From Nitrospirillum viridazoti CBAmc (GTDB lineage Bacteria > Pseudomonadota > Alphaproteobacteria > Azospirillales > Azospirillaceae), in assembly GCF_000730165.1 (NCBI RefSeq), contig NZ_CP022110.1:62001-126000 (forward strand): a stretch of 64,000 nt of DNA. Reading direction: 5' to 3'. The position numbers were made by a program, and so were the translations under genes. The notes below the pieces were generated by a model that saw only the letters and a program-made list of their open reading frames with translations, was not told the origin of the DNA and searched no databases. The stretch's first letter is position 1. Every line of letters starts with the position of its first letter. Of the stretch, positions 26,148-35,633 are shown piece after piece.

Positions 26148-26984
26148 ATGTTCCGACGTAACCGACCGAACCTGGGCCCCGGTGGCGACCCGGCCAAGCC
26201 GGCCGACCTTCGCACGCCTGTTCCGGTGGCTGAGCCCACGCCCCCGGCCTCCCCGGCCGTGGAACCCGTTTCCGAACCGGAGCCTCCATCCAATCTGGCC
26301 GCGGCCAGCAGGGGGCCCTTAGACAAGGGGATCGATATGCAGTTCAAGACGCCGACGCCCGGCCCCACACCGACGCCGGGTCAGCCTTCGCTTGGCCTGG
26401 GGAACAGCGGCCTTGGGGGTGGCGGCGGCTTGGGCGCCGGCGCTACGCCGGTGCCGGCCACGCCCGCTACTCCGGCGCCGGCCGGCGCGGCCACCGGTGG
26501 TTTTCGTAGTGACATTCCGCGCCGTGTCGTGGAAATTCCCGGCACGCCGCCCCGGCGTGTCGCCCCCACCGGTACCGAAGGAAATGCCCCCTTGCCTACC
26601 AACGACATGCGCAAACTGATCGTCGGCCGTGAGATTTCCCTGTCCGGTGAAATCGCCGCCTGCGACATCCTGGTGGTGGAAGGCACGGTGGAAGCCAAGC
26701 TGCGCGAGGGCCGCGCCATCGAGGTGACCGACAGCGGCCTGTTCAAGGGCTCGGTCGAGATTGACGAGGCCGACATCGGCGGTCGTTTCGAAGGCGATAT
26801 CTCCGTGCGCGGCACCCTGCGCGTCCGCTCCACTGGCCGCATCCAAGGCAACATCCGCTACGGCGTGCTGGAAGTGGAACAGGGCGGCCTGCTGGTCGGC
26901 ACCATCGAGACGCTGACCGGTGAGTCCCGGGCCCGTCCGGTGAAGGAAGTCGAGGCCGTCGTCGCCGAGGGTGCCGAGGCGTAA
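26148..26984 (+). CDS. Bactofilin family cytoskeletal protein
   Basis: A 278-residue protein with a long disordered N-terminus (Pro/Thr/Gly-rich, residues 1-160) and a C-terminal bactofilin domain from about residue 160. The domain reads as short right-handed beta-helix turns: KLIVGREISLSGEIAACDILVVEGTV-like repeats ending GVLEVEQGGLLVGTIETL. Bactofilins polymerise without nucleotide and organise cell-wall synthesis or polarity. The N-terminal tail is much longer than in Caulobacter BacA and contains tandem Pro-Thr-Pro repeats. ATG 26148 is favoured by GGGGA eight bases upstream over an in-frame start at 26133. A clear terminator follows. Confidence 0.9.
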   Translation: MFRRNRPNLGPGGDPAKPADLRTPVPVAEPTPPASPAVEPVSEPEPPSNLAAASRGPLDKGIDMQFKTPTPGPTPTPGQPSLGLGNSGLGGGGGLGAGATPVPATPATPAPAGAATGGFRSDIPRRVVEIPGTPPRRVAPTGTEGNAPLPTNDMRKLIVGREISLSGEIAACDILVVEGTVEAKLREGRAIEVTDSGLFKGSVEIDEADIGGRFEGDISVRGTLRVRSTGRIQGNIRYGVLEVEQGGLLVGTIETLTGESRARPVKEVEAVVAEGAEA

Positions 26985-27007
26985 GCCTTCAGCCAACCCA
27001 ATTTCCG

Positions 27008-27043
27008 CGGGCCAGTCCCTGCCGGGGCTGGCCCGTTTCATTT
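27008..27043 (+). terminator. Rho-independent terminator after the bactofilin gene
   Basis: CGGGCCAGTCCC (27008-27019) pairs with GGGGCTGGCCCG (27024-27035) over a 4-nt loop, followed by TTTCATTT. It lies between the convergent bactofilin and nth genes. Confidence 0.8.
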
Positions 27044-27053
27044 CCGGAACGAC

Positions 27054-27695
27054 TTAAGCCGTCAGCACCGTCTTGGCCTCATAGGCGCACAGGTCGATAA
27101 CGCTGCACACGGCGCAGTCGGGCTTGCGCGCCTTGCAGATATAGCGCCCATGCAGGATCAGCCAGTGGTGGGCGTGCAGGCGATAGGCCTTGGGCACCAC
27201 CTTCACCAGCTTCTCCTCCACCGCCTCCACCGTCTTGCCCGGTGCCAGGCCGGTGCGGTTGGACACGCGGAAGATATGGGTGTCGACGGCGATGGTCGGC
27301 TCGCCGAAGGCCACGTTCAGCACCACGTTGGCCGTCTTGCGGCCCACACCCGGCAGTTCCTCCAGATCCTCGCGCTTGCGCGGCACCTGGCCGCCGTGCT
27401 TCTCCAGCAGGATTTCCGACAGGCGGATGACGTTGGCGGCCTTGGTCTTGTACAGGCCGATGGTCTTCACATGGTCCCGCACCGTGGCCTCCCCCAGCGC
27501 CACCATGGCCGCCGGGTTGTCGGCGATCTTGAACAGCGCCTTGGTCGCCTTGTTCACGCCGACGTCCGTGGCCTGGGCCGAGAGCACCACCGCCACCAGC
27601 AGGGTGTAGGGGTTCACATACTCCAGTTCCGTCTTCGGCTCCGGATCCCGCTCCGCCAGCCTGCGGAAGAATTCCTCGATGTTCGCGCGTTTCAT
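27054..27695 (-). CDS. nth: Endonuclease III
   Basis: A 213-residue DNA glycosylase/AP lyase that removes oxidised pyrimidines. The helix-hairpin-helix ELPGVGRKTANVVL contains the catalytic Lys, followed by VDTHIFRVSNRTGL with the catalytic Asp. The C-terminal iron–sulfur motif is intact as C-x6-C-x2-C-x5-C (CKARKPDCAVCSVIDLC). Length is standard. It is convergent with the bactofilin gene and has no operon partner in view. Confidence 0.97.
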   Translation of the reverse strand: MKRANIEEFFRRLAERDPEPKTELEYVNPYTLLVAVVLSAQATDVGVNKATKALFKIADNPAAMVALGEATVRDHVKTIGLYKTKAANVIRLSEILLEKHGGQVPRKREDLEELPGVGRKTANVVLNVAFGEPTIAVDTHIFRVSNRTGLAPGKTVEAVEEKLVKVVPKAYRLHAHHWLILHGRYICKARKPDCAVCSVIDLCAYEAKTVLTA

Positions 27696-27872
27696 GTTCG
27701 GGGCCTCAAGCGCCGGCGGGGCATGCGCCCCTTGGCTTATCCTCAGTTTCCAGTCCGCTGACGCTCCCCGGAAACTTCCGGCGGCCGCCGTCGCGGCCTA
27801 GGGTAAAAAGGAGATGCGCTGGTTTGCCCGATGCAGCGGGCCGGCAAATCTACGGGTGGCGGCGCCTTTTGA

Positions 27873-28784
27873 TCAAGCGCGGCACTCCCACGCCGGGGTG
27901 CCGTGGAAGGCGTCGGCTAGGAAGTCGATCAGGGCGCGGACCTTGGCGCTGACATGGCGGCGGCTGGGATAGACGGCCAGGATGTCGATGTCGGGAATGC
28001 GGTGATCCGGTAGCACCGGCACCAGGCGGCCGGCGCGCAGGTCGTCGCCAATCAAGAAGGTGGGCTGCCAGATGATGCCCTGTCCCGCCAGGGCTGCCGC
28101 GCGGGCGGTGTCGCCGTTGTTGGTCACCAGGCGGATGGGGACGCGCACGGTGACGGGCTTGCCCTCCGGGTCCAGCAACACCCAGTCCTCCGGCACGCCG
28201 GTATAGCTGTAGGCGACGCGCACGTGGTTGGCCAGGCAGTCCGGCGTGCGCGGCACGCCCTGGCGCGCCAGATAGTCGGGCGCCGCGCACAGCACGTTGC
28301 GGGAGGTGGCCAGCTTGCGCGCGGCATAGGTGGGCGACCCGCCACGCGAGATGCGGATGCCCAGGTCGAAGCCCTCTTCCACCATGTCCACCACCCGGTC
28401 GGTCAGGGCGATGTCCAGCAGCACGTCGGGATACTGCGCCATGAAGCGGGGCCACAGCGGTGCCAGGTGGCGGATGCCGAAGCTCAGCGGCGCGTTCACC
28501 CGCAGCCGCCCCCGGGGCTTCAGTGTGGTGGCGGATGCCAGTGCCTCCGCCTCCGCCACCTCCTCCAGGATGGTCTGCGCCCGCTCATACAGCGCCTCGC
28601 CCGCCTCGGTCAGCGACAGCCGGCGCGAGGTGCGGTTCAGCAGCCGGCTGCCCAGGTAGGTCTCCAGCTCGTTGACATAGCGGGTGACGTTGGCGGGTGA
28701 GGTGTTCAGGGCGTCCGCCGCCTTGGCGAAGCCACCCCGGGCCACCACCGTGGCGAACACCTCGAACGCGCGCAGCCTGTCCAT
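27873..28784 (-). CDS. LysR-family transcriptional regulator
   Basis: A 303-residue complete LysR protein. The N-terminus MDRLRAFEVFATVVARGGFAKAADAL and following TSPANVTRYVNELETYLGSRLLNR form the helix-turn-helix; the effector domain contains LRVNAPLSFGIRHLAPLWPRF and VDMVEEGFDLGIRISRGG. This is the CrgA/DsdC-like group that often pairs with a divergent oxidoreductase. The SDR gene starts 136 bp away on the other strand, so it is the likely target. The effector is unknown. Confidence 0.93.
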   Translation of the reverse strand: MDRLRAFEVFATVVARGGFAKAADALNTSPANVTRYVNELETYLGSRLLNRTSRRLSLTEAGEALYERAQTILEEVAEAEALASATTLKPRGRLRVNAPLSFGIRHLAPLWPRFMAQYPDVLLDIALTDRVVDMVEEGFDLGIRISRGGSPTYAARKLATSRNVLCAAPDYLARQGVPRTPDCLANHVRVAYSYTGVPEDWVLLDPEGKPVTVRVPIRLVTNNGDTARAAALAGQGIIWQPTFLIGDDLRAGRLVPVLPDHRIPDIDILAVYPSRRHVSAKVRALIDFLADAFHGTPAWECRA

Positions 28785-28920
28785 GGGGCACCCTTGGCAT
28801 TATTCAGGAAAGATGAATCATAAGGTCACTTTCACCCCGTCGATGCAAGCGCCGCTGAAAGGTAAACCTTTGTCTGTCAGCGGCGCGGTCGTCGCGCCGA
28901 CCCCAGCATCGGAGAGAAAA

Positions 28921-29685
28921 ATGGCTCGTTTACAGAACAAGGTCGCCCTCGTCACCGGCGCCAGCTCAGGCATCGGTCGCGCCACCGCCAAGCTGTTCGC
29001 GGCGGAAGGTGCCAAGGTCGTGGTCGGCGCCCGCCGCCAGGCGGAACTGGACAGCCTGGTGGCTGAGATCACCGCCGCCGGCGGCCAGGCCGTGGCGCTG
29101 GCCGGCGACGTCCAGCATGAGGACTATAACCAGGCCCTGGTGGCCCTGGCGGTGGAACGTTTCGGCCGCCTGGACATCGCCTTCAACAACGCCGGCACCC
29201 TGGGTGAGACAGGCCCCAGCACCGGCGTGAGCGAGGCCGGTTGGGCCGACACCCTGGCCGTGAACCTGACCGGTCCCTTCCTGGGCGCCAAGCACCAGAT
29301 CGCCCAGATGACGAAGAACGGCGGTGGTTCGGTGGTCTTCACCTCCACCTTCGTCGGCCACACCTTCGCCTTCCCCGGCTTGGCCGCCTACGCCGCCAGC
29401 AAGTCCGGCCTGATCGGCCTGACCCAGGCGCTGGCCGCCGAGTTCGGCCCCCAGGGCGTGCGGGTCAATGCCGTGCTGCCGGGGGCCGTGGAGACCGAGA
29501 TGTACCACGCCGCCAACGACACGGCGGAGAAGCGCGACTGGGTGAACAACGCCCACGCCTTGCGCCGCGCCGGCCAGCCGGAGGAACTGGCCCGCGCCGT
29601 CCTCTACCTGGCGTCGGACGACTCGTCGTTCGTCACCGGCACCGCCCAGCTGGTGGACGGCGGCATTTCGATAACCCGTAGCTAA
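28921..29685 (+). CDS. Short-chain dehydrogenase/reductase
   Basis: A 254-residue classical SDR. TGASSGIGRA near residues 12-21 binds NAD(P), NNAG follows in the FNNAGTLGE segment, the catalytic Tyr and Lys are in YAASKSG, and VNAVLPGAVETEM precedes the C-terminal FVTGTAQLVDGG. GAGAG at 28912-28916 supports the ATG at 28921. It is probably controlled by the divergent LysR gene. Substrate cannot be deduced; SDRs paired with such regulators often reduce small aldehydes or ketones. Confidence 0.93.
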   Translation: MARLQNKVALVTGASSGIGRATAKLFAAEGAKVVVGARRQAELDSLVAEITAAGGQAVALAGDVQHEDYNQALVALAVERFGRLDIAFNNAGTLGETGPSTGVSEAGWADTLAVNLTGPFLGAKHQIAQMTKNGGGSVVFTSTFVGHTFAFPGLAAYAASKSGLIGLTQALAAEFGPQGVRVNAVLPGAVETEMYHAANDTAEKRDWVNNAHALRRAGQPEELARAVLYLASDDSSFVTGTAQLVDGGISITRS

Positions 29686-29781
29686 GGTGTGCGTACCCAA
29701 GCGTGGACAGCATGACCGGGGCCTGGTGCCCCGCACGGGGCGGCCTTTACCGGGTGGTGAGGCCGCCCTACTGTTTTGTCC

Positions 29782-30273
29782 ATGATCCACGACGAAACCA
29801 CCCTGAGGCAGACCTGGTTCAGCGTCATCCTGCGGCCCCACCGCAGCCTGTCGCCGCAGGGGTTCCGCATCCTCATGGGCATCGTGGCGGCGGTCAGCTT
29901 CGGCGTGGGCCTGGTCTTTTTCCTGCGCGGCGCTTGGCCCGTCATCGGCTTCTGCGGGGTGGACGTGCTGGTGATCTACCTGGCCTTCCGTGCCAGTTAC
30001 CGCTCCGCCCGGCTGTATGAGCGGGTGGAACTGACCGACCAGGCCCTGACGGTGGAGCGGGTGGAACCCCGCCGCCCCAGCCGCAGCTGGTCCTTCATCC
30101 CCTATTGGCTGCGCGTCCATATGGACGACCCCGCCCAACACGACAGCCAGGTGGTGCTGACCAGCCACGGCAAGCGCCTGGTGGTGGGCGCCTTCCTGCC
30201 CATGGAGGAACGGGTGCAGGTGGCCAGCACGCTGAGCGAGGCGTTGGCCAAGCACAAGCGCGCGGGTTTTTAG
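29782..30273 (+). CDS. DUF2244-family membrane protein
   Basis: A 163-residue protein with the DUF2244 pattern: an N-terminal LRPHRSLSPQGFRILMGIVAA, two close membrane helices (about residues 31-70), then a soluble C-terminal part with RVELTDQALTVERVEPRR and a conserved WLRVHMDDP. The family is widespread in alphaproteobacteria, sometimes near cytochrome oxidase genes, but its function is not known. ATG 29782 is used; a TTG two codons earlier is less likely. Its last four bases overlap the end of the convergent patatin gene. Confidence 0.88.
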   Translation: MIHDETTLRQTWFSVILRPHRSLSPQGFRILMGIVAAVSFGVGLVFFLRGAWPVIGFCGVDVLVIYLAFRASYRSARLYERVELTDQALTVERVEPRRPSRSWSFIPYWLRVHMDDPAQHDSQVVLTSHGKRLVVGAFLPMEERVQVASTLSEALAKHKRAGF

Positions 30274-32744
30274 CCCCCTTCCGCCAGCATGGTTTCCAGC
30301 CAGCGCAACGCCGGTGACTTGTCACCCAGGCGCTGGCGCTCCGTCCGGGCTATCGCGGCGAACAGGCGGCGCTTCAGGCCGGGACCATCCACGCCCGGCG
30401 GGCGGCCGGCGGCGTCCAGCACCAGATCCACCAGGCGGTCGGCGGCATGCAGGCGGCCCATCAGATAGTCGCTCTCACGGTGCACGCGGCTGAAGAAAGC
30501 GCCGAAGTGGTTGATCTCCCGCCCTTTCAGGGGGATGGCGCCGCCCATGGCCTGGCAGAAGCGGGCGTCGTCGGGGCTGATGCGATCCACCCGCACCTCC
30601 TCCAAATCGTCCAGCTCGCGCCAGCCGCTGATGGAAAAGGTCAGCACGTCCCAGAAGGCGAAGCCGACATAGGCCACGAACAGCTCCCGCCGCGCCGCCA
30701 CGCCCAGCATGTTCAGGCCCATTAGGGCGAAGATCTCATCCACCTGCTGGTTGATGGCGTTCAGGTCGATGCGCCGCGCCAGGTCCCACATCACCTGGTC
30801 CACCGCCGCCACGTCCGGCTGGCGGCCCATGGCCAGAGGCTCGACGAAGGGCACCGCCAGGGCCTCGCGCTCGTCGGCGTTCAGGAAGGCGCCGGACTCG
30901 TAGACCCGCAGCCGTTCCAGGCAGTCGTAGAGATTGGCCTTGATCTCATCCAGGTCGCGGGCGGCGACGTCGGTGAACTCGTCTTCCTCCAGCCGGGCAT
31001 ACAGCTCATTCAGGGCGCGGATGACGAAGCGCAGGCGCCGGCCGCGGAACCCCACGTCGAAGGCCAGCAGGAAGCGCACCCAGGGTGGCGCGTCGCCGCC
31101 GGGCAGGCCGTCTTCCCGCCGCTCCCGGCTCCAGGTTGTCACCTGGTCGGGGGTGATGCCGGTGGCCCGCGCCCAGGCGTGCAGCGCCTCCGTGGCCTGG
31201 CGGGCGGCGGCCGTGCCCGGCTGATAGCCGCAGCCCACCGCCACCAGCCGGCCCATGGCGTCCAGCACCGAGGTCAGCTTGAGGCGGACGTAGGCCTCAT
31301 AGGCGAAGCCCGCCTCCTGGGCCGCGCGGCCGTTGGCGATTTCCCGCCAGTCATGGATTTGGGCGTAGGTCAGTTCGGCCGGCGGCTCACCCCCCACCAC
31401 CTCATGCACCAGCTGGGTGATGCCGGGGCGGGCGGCATCGATGACGGAGCGCAACTGGTGCACCCGCGCGTTGTTGCGGTCGATGGACACCAGTTCATCG
31501 CGCACCGGCTCATTGCGCGGAATGTCCGACAATGCCCCCTTGAGCGTGCGGAAAAAGCCCGGCGTCTCCGCCTTGGCCACCCGTTTCAGGTGGGCGGGGT
31601 CGGGATCGATGTAGATCAGCCGGCGGTCGACCTCGCGATAGGCCGGGCGGCCGGAAATGGCGCGCAGGGCCTCGGCGAAGGGCTTGTTGTTCAGCACGCT
31701 GCCGTCGATGAAACTGATGCGCCCCGGGTCCACGCCGGCGGCGGTGTAGCGGCGAAAGTTGCGCTTCAGGAAGCGTTCCCGCTCCGGCCAAGCCTGCCCC
31801 CGCCGGGCCAGCAGGCCGTCCAGCGCCCTCAGGTGCGCCGGTGTGAAGGCGCCGGGGAAGGAGGAGGTGGCGCGGGCGGCGAACACCAGGCCGGGGATGG
31901 AGCCCTCGCCGAAATCCGTGTCCACCCGGCCGCCAGGCCAGCGGCGGTAGTGGAACTTCAGGACGTGGCGATGCTCCCGCTCCTCCACCGTGGGCGGATC
32001 GTGCGCGGGGATGCGCTGCAGGAAGCCGTGGAAGTCCGTGACCGTGACGAACAGGGACAGAGACTGCCCCGCCGGCAGCAGCGAGGCATAGGGGCTGACC
32101 GGCCGACCCATGGCGGCGGCCGCGTCCAGCAGCATCTCCATCAGCCGCATGCCGTCGAAGGGCGGCTTGAACCAGCGGGAGCGCACGAACATGGACAGCT
32201 TCCAGCGCATCTCGTCATCCGGCGCCAGCCGCATCAGCCGGCCCAGGCCATAAGCCAGGAAGGGCTTCAGGAACCACTTGCTCCATTTCGTCGCCCGGCC
32301 GTCCTCCACCATCAGGTTGGTGACGTCGGCGCCGTCCAGCCACAGCTCGGTCAGGGCGTCCAGGTCCAGGTCATGGGCCAGGGCGCGGGCCAGCAGCACG
32401 CCGTTGATGCCGCCGGCGGACGATCCGGCGATGACGTCGATGACGATGCGCAGGTCGATATGGGCGCCCACCTCCTGCAGCAGGGCGACGTAGACCTCCT
32501 CCGTGTCCGGCGTCTGGGCGCCGCCGTCCAGGCTGGCGCCGCTGCTGTAGCCGATGCGGTGGGCCAGATCGTCCTGCAGCGCCTGGTAGCTGCCGGTGTT
32601 GCGCAGCCGGGGATCGTGGGTGCCGTGGAAAACGCGCGAGGCGCGGGCCAGCTTCAGCAGTTCCTTGGTGACGCCGTGCATGTACACGGCCAGCGACACC
32701 CCGCCGTAGCAGACGAGCGCCATGCGCAGTTCTTTTTCCTTCAC
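30270..32744 (-). CDS. Large patatin-like phospholipase protein
   Basis: An 824-residue protein whose N-terminal half is a patatin domain. The oxyanion region CYGGVSLAVYMHG is at residues 12-24, the nucleophile elbow GSSAG has Ser109, and the second catalytic residue is the Asp of FIDGSVLNNKPF. The C-terminal half (about 430-824) is helical, with no assigned role, and fits the patatin-related proteins of this size in Proteobacteria. It probably cleaves acyl esters of membrane lipids. There is no signal peptide. The start is a GTG at 32744 that gives the family-like N-terminus KEKELRMALVCYGG; an ATG at 32723 is the alternative. Confidence 0.9.
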   Translation of the reverse strand: MKEKELRMALVCYGGVSLAVYMHGVTKELLKLARASRVFHGTHDPRLRNTGSYQALQDDLAHRIGYSSGASLDGGAQTPDTEEVYVALLQEVGAHIDLRIVIDVIAGSSAGGINGVLLARALAHDLDLDALTELWLDGADVTNLMVEDGRATKWSKWFLKPFLAYGLGRLMRLAPDDEMRWKLSMFVRSRWFKPPFDGMRLMEMLLDAAAAMGRPVSPYASLLPAGQSLSLFVTVTDFHGFLQRIPAHDPPTVEEREHRHVLKFHYRRWPGGRVDTDFGEGSIPGLVFAARATSSFPGAFTPAHLRALDGLLARRGQAWPERERFLKRNFRRYTAAGVDPGRISFIDGSVLNNKPFAEALRAISGRPAYREVDRRLIYIDPDPAHLKRVAKAETPGFFRTLKGALSDIPRNEPVRDELVSIDRNNARVHQLRSVIDAARPGITQLVHEVVGGEPPAELTYAQIHDWREIANGRAAQEAGFAYEAYVRLKLTSVLDAMGRLVAVGCGYQPGTAAARQATEALHAWARATGITPDQVTTWSRERREDGLPGGDAPPWVRFLLAFDVGFRGRRLRFVIRALNELYARLEEDEFTDVAARDLDEIKANLYDCLERLRVYESGAFLNADEREALAVPFVEPLAMGRQPDVAAVDQVMWDLARRIDLNAINQQVDEIFALMGLNMLGVAARRELFVAYVGFAFWDVLTFSISGWRELDDLEEVRVDRISPDDARFCQAMGGAIPLKGREINHFGAFFSRVHRESDYLMGRLHAADRLVDLVLDAAGRPPGVDGPGLKRRLFAAIARTERQRLGDKSPALRWLETMLAEGG

Positions 32745-32825
32745 GGCATGGCATCCGAGGCGGTGGTTTCTCCCGCCCCGACTGTCGCGCCGCGATCCGG
32801 GGCGGTCAATTAAGTCTTTGAGACT

Positions 32826-33770
32826 TTAAGTTTTTGAGGGTGGGGGGCGACGATTGCGCGCCAGTGTCGTGACCAGCACGCCGCCGCCGATCAGCAGGGT
32901 GGCGGCCGTCTCCGCCAGGCTGGGCGACTCGCCCAGCATCAGGGTGCCCAGACCCAGCGTGACCACGGGGATCAGGGCCGGCAGGGCGGCGGCCCCGGTG
33001 GCGCCCAGCAGGACCACGGCGCGGTTGAAGGCCGCCAGGCCCACCAGGGTGGTGAAGCAGCCCTGGTAGATGGCCTGCAGCGCGATGTCGGGCAAGGCCG
33101 CCTGGCCGATGCCCTTGGGCAACACCAAAAGATAGAGCGGCAGGTACAGCAGCGCCGACCCGGTGGCGACGATGGCGGTGGCGTGCAGCGGGCCCACGCC
33201 GCTACGCCTGAGGACGATGACGTAGACGGCCCACATCAGTGCCCCGCCCAGGAACAGGGCGTGGCCCAGGGCCGCCCCCTCACCCGATCCGCTGAACAGG
33301 CTGGGCCCGCCGATCAAGGCGCTGCCGCCCAGAATCAGGCCCACGCCGGCCCAGCCGATGACCGGCAGGCGTTCGCGCAGGAATAGGGCGCCCAGCAGCG
33401 CGGTCATGGCCGCCATGGGGCCGGGAGTCAGGGCCGCCGCGTGCGAGGCGGGGGCGTAGCGGGCCCCGGCCGCCAGCATCAGCGCATAGGGCGCTCCGGA
33501 GCCCGCCACCAGCAGGACCAGGCCGCCCAGGCCCAGCCGGTCGAAGGCCAGGCCCCGGCGGCGCAGGATGGGAACCATCAGGGCGCCGGCGGTGGCGAAG
33601 CGCAGGGCCACCAAGTCGAAGGCGTTCAGGCCGGCCTTCACGCCCATGCGGGTGATGACGAAGGACCCCGCCCACACCGCCACCGCCAGCAGCCCCCACA
33701 ACGCCCCCCGCAGGCCGGGGTGGGCCCAGCGGCCGGGTGGGGCAGAAAGCTCGGCGGCGGCGTCGGTCAT
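32826..33770 (-). CDS. EamA/DMT-family transporter
   Basis: A 314-residue membrane protein with ten predicted helices in two EamA repeats (first repeat from about LRGALWGLLAVAVWAGSF, second from LGHALFLGGALMWAVYVIVLRR). RhaT/YdcZ-type members export amino acids, metabolites or drugs; the substrate cannot be told. Its ATG overlaps the dapB stop by one base (TAATG), so it is translationally coupled to dapB, which could suggest export of a lysine-pathway compound, though this is speculation. Confidence 0.88.
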   Translation of the reverse strand: MTDAAAELSAPPGRWAHPGLRGALWGLLAVAVWAGSFVITRMGVKAGLNAFDLVALRFATAGALMVPILRRRGLAFDRLGLGGLVLLVAGSGAPYALMLAAGARYAPASHAAALTPGPMAAMTALLGALFLRERLPVIGWAGVGLILGGSALIGGPSLFSGSGEGAALGHALFLGGALMWAVYVIVLRRSGVGPLHATAIVATGSALLYLPLYLLVLPKGIGQAALPDIALQAIYQGCFTTLVGLAAFNRAVVLLGATGAAALPALIPVVTLGLGTLMLGESPSLAETAATLLIGGGVLVTTLARNRRPPPSKT

Positions 33771-34570
33771 TACAGGCCCAGCACGTCGCGCATGCTGTAG
33801 AGGCCGGGGCCCTTGCCGCCGGCCCAGATCGCGGCCCGCACGGCACCCCGCGCGAAGATAGCGCGGCTGCCGGCCTTGTGCGTCAGCTCGATACGTTCGC
33901 CCTCGGCCGCGAAGATGACAGTGTGGTCGCCCACCACATCGCCGCCGCGCAGGGTGGCGAAACCGATGTGCCCGGCCTCGCGCGCGCCGGTGTGGCCGTC
34001 GCGCACCCGGTCGGACACGGCCGCCAGGTCGACGCCGCGACCGGCCGCCGCCGCGCGGCCCAGGCCCAGCGCGGTGCCGGAGGGGGCGTCCACCTTGTGG
34101 CGGTGGTGCATCTCCACGATCTCGATATCCCAGACATCGGGCCCCAGGGTGCGCGCCACGTCTTCCACCAGGGCCAGCAGCAGGTTCACGCCCAGGCTCA
34201 TGTTAGGCGCCTGCACCAGGGCGGCCGTCTTGGAAGCGGCGTCGATGGCGGCCTGCTGGTCCGGCGCCAGGCCGGTGGTGCCCACCACCAGGGCGGTGTC
34301 GTGGCGGCCGGCCAGCGCGGCGTGCGCGGCCGTGCCGGCGGGGGTGGTGAAGTCGATGACGGCGTCGCTGGCGGCGAACAGGGCGTCCACATCGCCGGTG
34401 GAGACGATACCGGCGGGTTCCAGCCCGGCCAGGGTGCCCAGATCCTTGCCCAGGTCGGGATTGCCGGGACGCATGGTGCCGCCCGACAGGGTGGCGCCGG
34501 GGGTGTCCAACACCTCCCGCATCAGCATGCGGCCCATCCGGCCGCCACAGCCCACGATCCCGATCCGCAT
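33770..34570 (-). CDS. dapB: 4-hydroxy-tetrahydrodipicolinate reductase
   Basis: A 266-residue cytosolic enzyme of the lysine/diaminopimelate pathway. It has the nucleotide-binding GIVGCGGRMGRML near the N-terminus, DFTTPAGT, VVGTTGL, NMSLGVNLLL, and the catalytic signature EMHHRHKVDAPSGTAL with the catalytic His and Lys. Length and motifs are normal. It precedes the EamA gene in an overlapping pair and lies about 50 bp after znuA on the same strand. Together with the DapC-like enzyme at 13.4 kb it belongs to the succinylase route. Confidence 0.96.
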   Translation of the reverse strand: MRIGIVGCGGRMGRMLMREVLDTPGATLSGGTMRPGNPDLGKDLGTLAGLEPAGIVSTGDVDALFAASDAVIDFTTPAGTAAHAALAGRHDTALVVGTTGLAPDQQAAIDAASKTAALVQAPNMSLGVNLLLALVEDVARTLGPDVWDIEIVEMHHRHKVDAPSGTALGLGRAAAAGRGVDLAAVSDRVRDGHTGAREAGHIGFATLRGGDVVGDHTVIFAAEGERIELTHKAGSRAIFARGAVRAAIWAGGKGPGLYSMRDVLGL

Positions 34571-34619
34571 GATGTCATCCCCACCCGCCAGAAATTCCGT
34601 GGGGCGGTCTTAACACAGC

Positions 34620-35582
34620 TTACCCGCCCAGGCACCCCGCCAGGGCATGGGCGTTGGCGCGCATCAAGGTGGCGTAAAGATCAGGGCCGGCCGGCAGCAG
34701 AGCGCCTTCCGGGTCCAGCACGCCGCGCTTGGCCTGGGTCCCGTCCACCAGGGTGCCGATCAGCGCCGTCTCGAACTGCGGCTCGGCGAAGACGCAGGTG
34801 GCGCCGGAGGCCTGGATGCGGGCGCGCAGCTGGCTCAGGCGGGCGGCACCCGGCCGCACCTCCGGGTTCAGGGTGATGGCGCCCACGCCGTCCAGGCGGT
34901 AGCGGGCTTCCAGGTAATGGAAGGCGTCGTGGAAGACGACGAAAGGCTTGGTGCTCACGGGCGCCAGGATGGCGCCGATCTCCGCATCCAAGGCATCCAG
35001 GCTGCGCAGCAGGGCGGCCAGGTTATCGCGATAGCGGGCGGCGTCGGCCGGGTCGTGCTGGATCAGGGCGTCGGCCATGGCGCGGGCCATCGCCTTGGCG
35101 TTGGCGGGATCCAGCCAAGCGTGGCCGTCGATCTGATTGTCGGCGGCCCCGCCCACGACGGCGGGCACCAGGTGGGGGTGCTCATCCTGTTGGGACTCGC
35201 CATCCGCCCAGGCGCCGGCGCTGCGCAGGGCCAGGGGGCGCAGGCCCGGCGCCTCGATCAGGGTGACGATGTGGGCGCCCCGGGCCAGGCTGGCCAGCGG
35301 CTTCACCAGGAAGGGCTCCAAGGTCGGCCCCATCCAGAACACGATGTCGGCCTGGGACAGGGCGCTGGCGTCCGAGGGCTTCAGGCTGAAGCTGTGCGGG
35401 CTGGCCGTGCCGTCGACCAACAGCTTGGGTTGGCCGACCCCCTGCATCAGCGCTGCCGCCAGGGAATGCACCGGTTTCACGCTCGCCACCACCTTGGGCG
35501 CCGTGGGCGCGTCCGCGCGCGACGGGACGGTGAACGCCAGCCACAGCAGGGCGACCAGGGACAGGATGCGGAAGGGGGACAT
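34620..35582 (-). CDS. znuA: Zinc ABC transporter periplasmic binding protein
   Basis: A 320-residue cluster A-I solute-binding protein with a Sec signal peptide (FRILSLVALLWLAFTVPSRADA). Metal ligands fit the family: His in VKPVHSLAAALMQG, His in DGHAWLDPANAK, His in VFHDAFHYLEARY and an acidic residue near the C-terminus. The His/Asp loop between the first two ligands (DEHPHLVP) is short compared with E. coli ZnuA. It delivers Zn(II) to ZnuB. It is transcribed divergently from znuCB across a perfect Zur-type palindrome, so zinc repression is expected. Confidence 0.94.
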   Translation of the reverse strand: MSPFRILSLVALLWLAFTVPSRADAPTAPKVVASVKPVHSLAAALMQGVGQPKLLVDGTASPHSFSLKPSDASALSQADIVFWMGPTLEPFLVKPLASLARGAHIVTLIEAPGLRPLALRSAGAWADGESQQDEHPHLVPAVVGGAADNQIDGHAWLDPANAKAMARAMADALIQHDPADAARYRDNLAALLRSLDALDAEIGAILAPVSTKPFVVFHDAFHYLEARYRLDGVGAITLNPEVRPGAARLSQLRARIQASGATCVFAEPQFETALIGTLVDGTQAKRGVLDPEGALLPAGPDLYATLMRANAHALAGCLGG

Positions 35583-35633
35583 GGGATGCCAATCGGGTAA
35601 AAAAGCGCCGGGGACACGCGCGTCCCAACATGC

